Below the pieces are notes generated by a model. It saw only the letters and a program-made list of their open reading frames with translations, searched no databases and was not told the DNA's origin. Below, piece after piece: positions 1-7,510 of a stretch of DNA of 10,000 nt; the stretch's first letter is position 1; the number at the start of each line of letters is the position of its first letter. Position numbers and translations under genes: made by a program. Origin of the DNA: Magnetospirillum sp. (GTDB lineage: Bacteria > Pseudomonadota > Alphaproteobacteria > Rhodospirillales > Magnetospirillaceae); NCBI GenBank assembly GCA_020217035.1, contig JAIWOG010000205.1, forward strand, positions 1 to 10,000. The letters are read 5' to 3'.

Positions 1-681
<681 letters not shown>

Positions 682-713
682 TCGCCCGCGTCTGACGAAG
701 CGTAATCGTGTTG

Positions 714-745
714 CCCCCCGCCGCTCGTATGGCGGCGGCGGGGGG
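714..745 (+). other. GC-rich hairpin between nifH and nifD
   Basis: A perfect 11-bp inverted repeat (714-724 with 735-745, arms CCCCCCGCCGC and GCGGCGGGGGG) encloses a 10-base loop. It sits 33 bases after the nifH stop and 16 bases before the nifD ribosome binding site. No run of T follows the stem, so it does not look like a full rho-independent terminator. Inference: in nif operons such structures are thought to stabilise the nifH message or attenuate read-through, so that Fe protein is made in excess over MoFe protein. Confidence 0.7.
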
Positions 746-774
746 ATGCGAAACCCGGATTAAGGAGATGGGGC

Positions 775-2229
775 ATGAGCCTCGACAACGCACCCGACGC
801 TGCTTTCAATGAGGCCCTGATCAAGGAAGTCCTCGAGCAGTATCCCGAGAAGGCCGCCAAGAAGCGTGGCCGCCACCTCAACGTCAAGAAGACCGACGAC
901 GCTGGCTCGTCCAGCTGCGGCGTGAAGTCCAACATCAAGTCCGTCCCCGGCGTGATGACCATCCGTGGCTGCGCCTATGCCGGTTCCAAGGGCGTGGTGT
1001 GGGGTCCGGTCAAGGACATGATCCACATCTCGCACGGCCCCGTCGGCTGCGGCCATTATTCCTGGTCCCAGCGCCGCAACTACTTCAACGGCACGGTCGG
1101 CATCGACAGCTTCGTGACCATGCAGATCACCTCGGACTTCCAGGAACGCGACATCGTTTTCGGTGGCGACAAGAACCTGGACAAGATGATCGACGAGTTG
1201 AACGACCTGTTCCCCCTGAACAAGGGCATCTCGATCCAGTCCGAATGCCCCATCGGTCTGATCGGTGACGACATCGAAGCCGTCGCCAAGAAGAAGAACA
1301 AGGACATCGGCAAGCCGGTGGTCCCCGTCCGCTGCGAAGGTTTCCGCGGCGTGTCCCAGTCGCTGGGTCACCACATCGCCAACGACGCCATCCGCGACTG
1401 GGTCTTCGAAAAGACCAAGCCGGAATGGGAAACCGGCCCCTATGACGTCAACCTGATCGCCGACTACAACATCGGTGGCGACGCCTGGCCGTCCCGCCGT
1501 CTGCTGGAAGAAATGGGTCTGCGGGTTGTCGGCATGTGGTCGGGCGACGCCACCTTGGCCGAAATGGAACGCGCCCCCAAGGCCAAGCTGAACCTGATCC
1601 ACTGCTACCGGTCGATGAACTACATCTGCCGTCACATGGAAGAGAAGTACAACATTCCGTGGGTGGAATATAACTTCTTCGGCCCCAGCCAGATCGCCAA
1701 GTCGCTGCGCAAGATCGCGGCCCAGTTCGACGAGACCATCCAGGCCAATGCCGAGAAGGTCATCGCCAAGTACGAAGGTCTGGTCGCCGCCGTTCTGGCC
1801 AAGTACAAGCCCCGTCTGGAAGGCAAGAAGGTCATGCTGTACGTGGGCGGCCTGCGTCCCCGTCACGTCGCCAACGCCTATGACGATTTGGGCATGACCA
1901 TCGTCGGCACCGGCTATGAATTCGCCCACAACGACGACTATCAGCGCACCACCGACTACGTCAAGGACGGCACCCTGATCTATGACGACGTCTCGGGCTA
2001 CGAGCTTGAGAAGTTCATCGAGAAGATCCGCCCCGACCTGGTCGGCTCCGGCATCAAGGAAAAGTACGCCACCCAGAAGATGGGCGTGCCCTTCCGCCAG
2101 ATGCACTCTTGGGACTATTCGGGTCCGTATCACGGCTATGACGGCTTCGCCATCTTCGCCCGCGACATGGACATGGCCATCAACAGCCCGATCTGGTCCA
2201 AGTTCAAGGCTCCGTGGAAGGCCGCGTAA
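775..2229 (+). CDS. nifD: Nitrogenase molybdenum-iron protein alpha chain NifD
   Basis: NifD is the alpha subunit of the cytoplasmic MoFe protein (alpha2beta2). It holds the FeMo-cofactor where N2 is reduced and shares the P-cluster with NifK. The product is 484 residues, normal for the family. P-cluster cysteines are Cys66 (in IRGCAYAG), Cys92 ([10 protein letters not shown]) and Cys158 ([11 protein letters not shown]). FeMo-cofactor ligands are Cys277 ([10 protein letters not shown]) and His444 ([13 protein letters not shown]). The cofactor-pocket residues Gln195 and His199 lie in [10 protein letters not shown]. The ATG at 775 is preceded by AAGGAG (762-767) with a 7-base spacer, and the N-terminus fits the usual NifD start. 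It lies between nifH and nifK in the standard nifHDK order and is presumably expressed from the NifA/sigma-54 nifH promoter upstream of the window. Nothing is missing or broken. Confidence 0.99.
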   Translation: MSLDNAPDAAFNEALIKEVLEQYPEKAAKKRGRHLNVKKTDDAGSSSCGVKSNIKSVPGVMTIRGCAYAGSKGVVWGPVKDMIHISHGPVGCGHYSWSQRRNYFNGTVGIDSFVTMQITSDFQERDIVFGGDKNLDKMIDELNDLFPLNKGISIQSECPIGLIGDDIEAVAKKKNKDIGKPVVPVRCEGFRGVSQSLGHHIANDAIRDWVFEKTKPEWETGPYDVNLIADYNIGGDAWPSRRLLEEMGLRVVGMWSGDATLAEMERAPKAKLNLIHCYRSMNYICRHMEEKYNIPWVEYNFFGPSQIAKSLRKIAAQFDETIQANAEKVIAKYEGLVAAVLAKYKPRLEGKKVMLYVGGLRPRHVANAYDDLGMTIVGTGYEFAHNDDYQRTTDYVKDGTLIYDDVSGYELEKFIEKIRPDLVGSGIKEKYATQKMGVPFRQMHSWDYSGPYHGYDGFAIFARDMDMAINSPIWSKFKAPWKAA

Positions 2230-2273
2230 GCGCCAATTCCCTGTAAAGCCTTACTTAATCTGCTGTCACAACA

Positions 2274-2313
2274 CCCCTCCGCGCGTCGCCCACAAGACGG
2301 GGGCGCGGAGGGG
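2274..2313 (+). other. GC-rich hairpin between nifD and nifK
   Basis: A perfect 11-bp inverted repeat (2274-2284, CCCCTCCGCGC; 2303-2313, GCGCGGAGGGG) closes an 18-base loop. The interior can form a further short CGTC/GACG pairing (2284-2287 with 2296-2299) if the outer stem gives up its last pair. The stem ends only 3 bases before the AAGGAG of nifK (2317-2322). There is no T tract, so it is more likely an mRNA stability or translation-modulating element than a terminator. That role is inferred. Confidence 0.65.
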
Positions 2314-2329
2314 ATGAAGGAGAACTGCC

Positions 2330-3859
2330 ATGCCGCAGAGCGCTGACAAGGTCAAAGACCACATTTCCTTGTTCAAGGAACCGGAATACCTGGAACTGTT
2401 CGCCGCCAAGAAGGCCCAGTTCGAGTGCCGCCCCACCGACGAAGCCGTGGCCGCCCAGGCCGAATACACCAAGACCTGGGAATATCGCGAAAAGAACTTT
2501 TCTCGCGAAATCGCCACCATCAACCCGGCCAAGGCTTGCCAGCCGCTGGGCGCCGTGTTCGCCGCCGCCGGCTTCGAAGGCACCCTGCCCTACGTGCATG
2601 GTTCGCAGGGCTGCGTCGCCTATTTCCGTTCGCATCTGGCTCGCCACTACAAGGAAGCCGTGCCGATCGTCGCCGACTCGATGACCGAAGACGCCGCCGT
2701 GTTCGGCGGTCTGAACAACATCGTCGAAGGTCTGCAGAACGCCTACAAGCTGTATGCGCCCAAGATGATCGTGGTTTCCACCACCTGCATGGCGGAAGTC
2801 ATCGGTGACGACTTGTCGGCGTTCATCGCCACCGCCAAGGAAAAGGAATCGGTCCCCGCCGACTTCCCGGTTCCCTTCGCCCACACGCCTTCCTTCGTCG
2901 GCAGCCACACCACCGGCTACGACAACCAGATGAAGGGCATCCTGAACTACTTCTGGGATCGTGAAGCGCAACTGACCGCCGCCCCCGGCAGCAAGATCAA
3001 CATCATCCCCGGTTTCGACGGCTATTCGGTCGCCAACAACCGCGAGATCAAGCGCTACATGGAAGAAATGGGCGTGGAATTCACCCTGCTGGGCGACGTG
3101 TCCGACGTGTTCGACACGCCTTCCGACGGCGAATACCGCATGTATGACGGCGGCACCACGCTCGACGACACCCGCGCCGCCATCAACGCCAAGGCCACCA
3201 TCAGCTTGCAGGAATTCTGCAGCCAGAAGACCCTGGAATACGTGGCGAGCAAGGGCCAGCAGACCGTTGCCTTCAACTATCCCATGGGCATCGGCGCCAC
3301 CGATTCGTTCCTGATGAAGGTTTCGGAACTGACCGGCAAGGCCATTCCGGCGTCCATCGAAAAGGAACGCGGCCGTCTGGTCGACGCCATCACCGACAGC
3401 CAGGCTTGGCTGCACGGCAAGAAGTTCGCCGTCTTCGGCGATCCCGACTTCTGCCTGTCCATGGCCGCCTTCCTGATGGAAATGGGCGCCGAGCCGACCC
3501 ACGTGCTGTGCACCAACGGCGGCAAGGAATGGGAAGAGAAGGCCAAGGCCCTGCTCGCCTCCTCGCCCTTCGGCGCTTCGGGCCAGGTGTGGGCCGGCAA
3601 GGATCTGTGGCACCTGCGTTCGCTGCTGTTCACCGAACCGACCGACTTCATCATCGGCTCGTCCTATGGCAAGTACCTGGAGAAGGACACCGGCATCCCG
3701 CTGATCCGTCTGACCTTCCCCATCTTCGACCGTCACCACCACCACCGCTTCCCTAGCTTCGGCTATCAGGGCGCCCTGCGTGTGCTGGTCGAAATCCTGG
3801 ACCGCGTGTTCGAAGCCGCCGACGCCGCTTCCGACATCTCCTACGATCTGACCCGGTAA
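2330..3859 (+). CDS. nifK: Nitrogenase molybdenum-iron protein beta chain NifK
   Basis: NifK is the beta subunit of the MoFe protein. It contributes half of the P-cluster ligands and forms the main tetramer contact. The product is 509 residues, within the usual range for the long NifK form with an N-terminal extension. P-cluster ligands are Cys70 (PAKACQPLG), Cys95 ([10 protein letters not shown]) and Cys153 ([12 protein letters not shown]), with the redox-linked Ser188 in HTPSFVGSH. The C-terminal domain carries the family motif [19 protein letters not shown]; the run of four histidines belongs to this conserved stretch and is not a tag. The ATG at 2330 has AAGGAG at 2317-2322 with a 7-base spacer. 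The gene is the last of the nifHDK unit, and a strong terminator follows 27 bases after the stop codon. Confidence 0.99.
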   Translation: MPQSADKVKDHISLFKEPEYLELFAAKKAQFECRPTDEAVAAQAEYTKTWEYREKNFSREIATINPAKACQPLGAVFAAAGFEGTLPYVHGSQGCVAYFRSHLARHYKEAVPIVADSMTEDAAVFGGLNNIVEGLQNAYKLYAPKMIVVSTTCMAEVIGDDLSAFIATAKEKESVPADFPVPFAHTPSFVGSHTTGYDNQMKGILNYFWDREAQLTAAPGSKINIIPGFDGYSVANNREIKRYMEEMGVEFTLLGDVSDVFDTPSDGEYRMYDGGTTLDDTRAAINAKATISLQEFCSQKTLEYVASKGQQTVAFNYPMGIGATDSFLMKVSELTGKAIPASIEKERGRLVDAITDSQAWLHGKKFAVFGDPDFCLSMAAFLMEMGAEPTHVLCTNGGKEWEEKAKALLASSPFGASGQVWAGKDLWHLRSLLFTEPTDFIIGSSYGKYLEKDTGIPLIRLTFPIFDRHHHHRFPSFGYQGALRVLVEILDRVFEAADAASDISYDLTR

Positions 3860-3886
3860 CCTGCTGTCCCGGTTCAGATCTTCAGA

Positions 3887-3916
3887 CCCCGGGGGGCCCC
3901 AGCCCCCCGGGGTTTT
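3887..3916 (+). terminator. Rho-independent terminator after nifK
   Basis: A perfect 11-bp GC-rich stem (3887-3897, CCCCGGGGGGC; 3902-3912, GCCCCCCGGGG) with a 4-base loop CCCA is followed directly by TTTT, then CC and TTT. This is a classic intrinsic terminator on the + strand. It begins 27 bases after the nifK stop and should end the nifHDK transcript, separating it from the genes downstream. Confidence 0.9.
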
Positions 3917-3998
3917 CCTTTGGCTTGCGTCCTTTGGAGGATTGAGCCGCGCCGGAGAAGCGCCCACTATCCATAAAGACATATGCACAGAGGGATCA

Positions 3999-5357
3999 AT
4001 GCCCGACTCCGCCACGGATTTCGACCGGCTTCGCGCCACCCTTGCCGCCATCGAGGACCCCGTCGAATTGATGGAGCAATCCTATGTGGCGCTGACCCAG
4101 TTGCTGCGCCGCACCGACGAACGGCCGCTGCTGGATCATTTGTCCATCATGCTGGGCGAGGTGGTGGGCGACCTGCCCTTCGACGCCCCGGAACAGGTCC
4201 TGCGGCAACAAACCCGCCTGGCGGTGGTGGATTGCCTGACCATCCTGGAGGCCGCCGCCGAAAAGCGCGAACCCCGGTTGTTGACCGACCCGCAGCAACG
4301 GGAACTGGCGGCCCAACACTTGGCCCAATTCAGTCCGCCCACGGACGCGTCGTCACCAGAGCGGGACGCCGACCTGGAATACAGCCTGCCGCCACAACTG
4401 GCGCATCTGTTGAAGCACATTGAATATCTGGAACCCGAACCCCCGGCCGGCAAAAGCTACGCCAATTTCGACGCCCTGTGCCTGGGGGCTTTGCAATACC
4501 GCATGGAACGGGTGCTGGCGTTCTTCCAAAAAACCAATCCGACGGTGAACCGCCCCCTGCCGCCGCCCTTCCTGATGTCGCCGGTCTTCGCCCAGCGGCT
4601 GAAGGACGCCGTCGCCCAGTTGATCTACCCGAAGATTCGCGATTCCCGCCAAATCCGCTTGCTGGCCAGCAACATCGACGTCGCCACCACCACCACCGAA
4701 AGTTTTTGGCAGCGCATCAACGACAGCATGGGCCGGCTGCTGCAATTGACGTGGCAAGCGGCGTGGAGCGATCTGTTTCTGATCGCCGAAATGCGCGGCA
4801 CCGAACGGGTCTGGAAGGTCAAGCCCGAAACCAAGGCGTTGCGCGACATGCTGACACCGCCCAATCCGCAAGCCTACGACCTGCCCCATGTGGGCAACGC
4901 CGAAATCGCCTTGTTCCAGTCCCTGATGTCGGTGGACCAGGATTGGTGGCCTGAATTGACCACGTTCTGGCGCGGCTGCCACAGCCTTTATGAACAGGAA
5001 TGGGACCCCAGGGTGTTCCAGCAGCAGGCCCGCGAAGGCGCACTCCGCGACTGGCTGCTGAAGGAATTGGCCCGCTTCCCCGAACCTTGGCACGACTTCA
5101 TCGTGCTGATGGCGCATCGGGTGTTTCCCCGCCTTGGCGTGCGCTTCCTGGATCGCTTCGCCTATAACCTGGGCACCAGCGAGGAATCGCGCCGCCAGCG
5201 GATGCCGGTCTTGATGCGTTACATCGATCATGCCCATGCCCATGCCGGCATGCGCGAACAAGAAGCCCGCGACGAGGAACAGTGGCAAAGCCAGGTCAAA
5301 GCCCTGTCCAATTTCCTGAAAGGCGTGTCTTTCGCCACCGGGGCATCGACCAATTAA
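3999..5357 (+). CDS. Unrecognised soluble protein between nifK and the nifE unit
   Basis: I do not recognise this protein. From the ATG at 3999 it has 452 residues and ends at TAA 5355-5357. It looks cytoplasmic and mainly helical: no signal peptide or membrane segment, many Leu, Gln, Arg and Glu residues, and several Trp (for example SFWQRI, TWQAAWSDLF, QDWWPELTTFW). A proline-rich linker (LEPEPPAG) falls near residue 145. Near the C-terminus is a small DHAHAHAG stretch, encoded by three CATGCC copies (5229-5246). There is no cysteine cluster or nucleotide-binding motif to suggest an enzyme class. The frame is also open to a TTG at 3942, which would add 19 residues. I prefer the ATG because a GAGG (3990-3993) lies 5 bases before it, whereas the GGAGG before the TTG is only 1 base away. 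Codon choice (more TTG and CAA) differs from the strongly biased nifHDK genes, suggesting lower expression. It follows the nifK terminator, and no convincing promoter is visible in the 80 bases before it. Confidence 0.85.
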   Translation: MPDSATDFDRLRATLAAIEDPVELMEQSYVALTQLLRRTDERPLLDHLSIMLGEVVGDLPFDAPEQVLRQQTRLAVVDCLTILEAAAEKREPRLLTDPQQRELAAQHLAQFSPPTDASSPERDADLEYSLPPQLAHLLKHIEYLEPEPPAGKSYANFDALCLGALQYRMERVLAFFQKTNPTVNRPLPPPFLMSPVFAQRLKDAVAQLIYPKIRDSRQIRLLASNIDVATTTTESFWQRINDSMGRLLQLTWQAAWSDLFLIAEMRGTERVWKVKPETKALRDMLTPPNPQAYDLPHVGNAEIALFQSLMSVDQDWWPELTTFWRGCHSLYEQEWDPRVFQQQAREGALRDWLLKELARFPEPWHDFIVLMAHRVFPRLGVRFLDRFAYNLGTSEESRRQRMPVLMRYIDHAHAHAGMREQEARDEEQWQSQVKALSNFLKGVSFATGASTN

Positions 5358-5430
5358 CACACGCATCCAGCTATTAACAAAAAAACCACATTCATTGACG
5401 CAAATTCCTGTGACTGTCATGGTGGCCACC

Positions 5431-6036
5431 ATGGACATGCTGTCGTTCTCCGTGGCCGTCTTGACCCTGCTGGTGGTCCCCGGTCCCACCAACACCCTGT
5501 TGGCCGCATCCGGCGCTGCGCGGGGATGGCGGGCGTCGTCGCCCTTGCTAATGGCCGAAATCGTCGGCTACCTCATCTCGATTTCCACTCAGATGCTGGC
5601 GCTGGGACCGGTCCTGGCGGCGCGGCCCCATTGGGCGGCGACCTTGAAGCTGGCGGCCGCCGGATGGGTGGCGTGGTGCGGTTGGCGCATGTGGCGGCAA
5701 AGCGCACGAACCATCCAGGCGGTGGAGACCCCCGTCGGCTTCCGCCATGTGCTGTTCACCACTCTGGTCAACCCCAAGGCGGTGATCTTCGCCCTGGTGG
5801 TGTTCCCGGCCCAGCCTTATGCCCAGCAATGGCCCTATCTGGCGTTGTTCGCCGCCATCACCATCGCGGTCGGCAGCCTGTGGATCGGCATCGGCAAGGT
5901 GCTGGCCCAGGCGGTGGCGCCGGGCCGGGTACAGGTCCTGGCCGCCCTGGCCTTGGCGCTGTTCGCCGTCACCCTGGGGGCCCAAGCCGCGACAGCCCTT
6001 GTCGCATCCCCGACAATCGTCGACACAAGGCGCTGA
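5431..6036 (+). CDS. LysE/RhtB-family amino-acid exporter
   Basis: This is an inner-membrane protein of the LysE/RhtB family, whose members export amino acids or their analogues. The substrate here cannot be told. From the ATG at 5431 it has 201 residues, the usual family length. It shows the family signatures: a hydrophobic first segment ending in VVPGPTN (residues 15-21), a Gly-containing second segment, the AAAGWVAWCGWRMWR stretch (about 76-89) before a hydrophilic loop, then LVNPKAVIF (112-120) and two further hydrophobic segments (about 135-155 and 167-191). Upstream in-frame starts exist (TTG 5395, ATG 5419), but they would add a non-family N-terminus. The ribosome binding site of the chosen start is weak. 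The gene lies 73 bases after the unknown gene and may be co-transcribed with it. Its 3' end contains the NifA site serving nifE. Family assignment is firm; a link to nitrogen fixation is only positional. Confidence 0.88.
   Translation: MDMLSFSVAVLTLLVVPGPTNTLLAASGAARGWRASSPLLMAEIVGYLISISTQMLALGPVLAARPHWAATLKLAAAGWVAWCGWRMWRQSARTIQAVETPVGFRHVLFTTLVNPKAVIFALVVFPAQPYAQQWPYLALFAAITIAVGSLWIGIGKVLAQAVAPGRVQVLAALALALFAVTLGAQAATALVASPTIVDTRR
6000..6015 (+). promoter_or_regulatory. NifA upstream activator sequence (TGT-N10-ACA)
   Basis: The sequence is TGT (6000-6002), ten bases, then ACA (6013-6015). It is embedded in a longer inverted repeat TTGTCG-N6-CGACAA (5999-6016). This matches the known NifA enhancer consensus. 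Its centre lies roughly 85 bases before the transcription start expected from the sigma-54 element at 6067-6082, a usual distance for a NifA site. It overlaps the last codons of the exporter gene. Confidence 0.82.
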
Positions 6037-6066
6037 ATAAGCGCGGGATTCCGCCATTCCTTCGCA

Positions 6067-6082
6067 TGGCCCACCTCTTGCA
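6067..6082 (+). promoter_or_regulatory. Sigma-54 (RpoN) -24/-12 promoter of the nifE unit
   Basis: TGGCCC-ACCTC-TTGCA fits the sigma-54 consensus TGGCAC-N5-TTGCW. The invariant GG (6068-6069) and GC (6080-6081) are exactly ten bases apart. Transcription would begin near 6092, giving a short leader that contains the nifE ribosome binding site AGGAGG (6102-6107). Together with the NifA site upstream, this indicates NifA-dependent, nitrogen- and oxygen-regulated expression of nifENX and the genes after it. Confidence 0.88.
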
Positions 6083-6117
6083 TCTCTGGAGTCGTTCCAG
6101 CAGGAGGGCCGCCACCC

Positions 6118-7506
6118 ATGCTCAATCGGAAGAAAATCCAGGACCTGATGACCGAACCCGGCTGCGCCACCAACCAGGCGAAGTCGGACAAGGAACGCAA
6201 GAAGGGCTGCGCCAAGCAGTTGACGCCCGGCGCCGCCGCCGGCGGTTGCGCCTTCGACGGCGCCAAGATCGCGCTGCAGCCCATCACCGACGTCGTCCAC
6301 CTGGTCCACGGCCCCATCGCCTGCGAGGGCAATTCCTGGGACACCCGCAACGTGGGGTCTTCCGGCCCGGAACTGTACCGCCGCGGCTTCACCACCGACA
6401 TGACCAACCTGGACATCGTCAACGGTGGTGAAAAGAAGCTGTACAAGGCGATCAAGCAGGCCATCGCCAAGCACAAGCCGCCGGCGGTGTTCGTCTATCA
6501 GACCTGCGTCACCGCGCTGATCGGCGACGACGTGGTCGCCGTCTGCCGCGCCGCCACCCAGCGCCTGGGCGTCCCGGTCATCCCGGTGGAAGCCCCCGGT
6601 TTCGTCGGCTCGAAGAATTTGGGCAACCGCTTGGCCGGCGAAGCGCTGATCGACTACGTCATCGGCACGCAAGAGCCCGACGATGCCGGCCCCTATGACA
6701 TCAACATCCTGGGCGAATACAACGTCGCCGGCGAGATGGCCATCGTCAAGGTGCTGCTGGACCGTCTGGGCATCCGCCTGCGCACCGCCATCACCGGCGA
6801 CGCCCGCTATAACGACGTGGCCGCCGCCCATACCGCACGCGCCAACATGGTGGTGTGCAGCCAGGCATTGGTGACCTTGGCCCGCAAGATGAAGGAACGC
6901 TGGGGCATCCCTTATTTCGAGGGATCGTTCTATGGCATTTCCGACACCTCGGAAGCGCTGCGCGAAATCACCCGCATGCTGATCGAACAGGGTGCCGACC
7001 CCGAATTGATGGACCGCACCGAAGCGCTGATCGCCGAGGAAGAGGCCAAGACCTGGGCCGCCATGGAACCTTACCGCGCACGTCTGGCCGGCAAGCGGGT
7101 GCTGCTTTACACCGGCGGCGTCAAAAGCTGGTCGGTGATCCACGCTTTGCAGGAAATGGGCATGGAAGTGGTGGGCAGCTCGGTGCGCAAGTCCACCGAG
7201 GCAGACAAGCAGAAGGCCCTGGAACGCCTGGGCGGCGACGAGGACAAGCTGGTCGATGCCATCGCGCCCAAGGACATGTACGCCATGTTCAAGGAAGGCC
7301 GCGCCGACATCATGCTGTCGGGCGGGCGTTCGCAATTCGTGGCGCTGAAGGCCAAGACGCCGTGGTTGGACATCAACCAGGAACGCCACCACCAATATGC
7401 CGGCTACCAAGGCATGATCACCCTGGTCCAGCAAATGGACCAAGCGCTTTCCAACCCCATCTGGGAACAGGTCCGCCGGCCGGCGCCCTGGGACATCGAG
7501 GAGTAA
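6118..7506 (+). CDS. nifE: FeMo-cofactor scaffold protein NifE
   Basis: NifE is the alpha-like subunit of the NifEN scaffold, on which the NifB-derived cluster is matured with Mo and homocitrate before transfer to apo-NifDK. The product is 462 residues, typical of NifE and paralogous to NifD. The cluster-ligand cysteines sit in AGGCAFDGAK (Cys44), HGPIACEGNSW (Cys69) and YQTCVTALIGDD (Cys130). Cys247 in MVVCSQAL matches the region of the precursor-binding cysteine (about 250 in Azotobacter numbering). Two further N-terminal cysteines (16 and 31) are present. The ATG at 6118 follows AGGAGG (6102-6107) with a 10-base spacer. It is the first gene of a nifENX unit with its own sigma-54/NifA promoter; nifN begins 4 bases after its stop. 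Confidence 0.98.
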   Translation: MLNRKKIQDLMTEPGCATNQAKSDKERKKGCAKQLTPGAAAGGCAFDGAKIALQPITDVVHLVHGPIACEGNSWDTRNVGSSGPELYRRGFTTDMTNLDIVNGGEKKLYKAIKQAIAKHKPPAVFVYQTCVTALIGDDVVAVCRAATQRLGVPVIPVEAPGFVGSKNLGNRLAGEALIDYVIGTQEPDDAGPYDINILGEYNVAGEMAIVKVLLDRLGIRLRTAITGDARYNDVAAAHTARANMVVCSQALVTLARKMKERWGIPYFEGSFYGISDTSEALREITRMLIEQGADPELMDRTEALIAEEEAKTWAAMEPYRARLAGKRVLLYTGGVKSWSVIHALQEMGMEVVGSSVRKSTEADKQKALERLGGDEDKLVDAIAPKDMYAMFKEGRADIMLSGGRSQFVALKAKTPWLDINQERHHQYAGYQGMITLVQQMDQALSNPIWEQVRRPAPWDIEE

Positions 7507-7510
7507 CCCC

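Noticed and set aside
760..2133. Long open frame on the - strand across nifD (457 codons)
   Set aside because: It is antisense to nifD in a GC-rich genome, its product is low-complexity Val/Gly/Asp/His-rich, and it matches no family. It is a shadow of nifD codon bias.
3719..3760. Run of four histidines in NifK resembling a metal-binding tag
   Set aside because: It falls in the conserved C-terminal NifK motif FPIFDRHH and is normal for the family.
3942..3998. TTG start giving a longer version of the unknown protein
   Set aside because: The GGAGG upstream is one base from the TTG, too close to serve it, while the ATG at 3999 has a properly spaced GAGG. It is kept only as an alternative.
2255..4051. 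Very long open frame on the - strand across nifK (598 codons)
   Set aside because: It is antisense to a certain nifK and spans the terminator, with the same Gly/Val/His-rich composition expected from the reverse strand of biased codons.
6030..6044. Short hairpin GCGCT/AGCGC around the exporter stop codon
   Set aside because: The 5-bp stem has no T tract after it, which is too weak to call a terminator.
6086..6100. Small inverted repeat CTGGA-N5-TCCAG near the nifE ribosome binding site
   Set aside because: It is only 5 bp, and the predicted transcription start near 6092 falls inside it, so the message would not contain the full hairpin.
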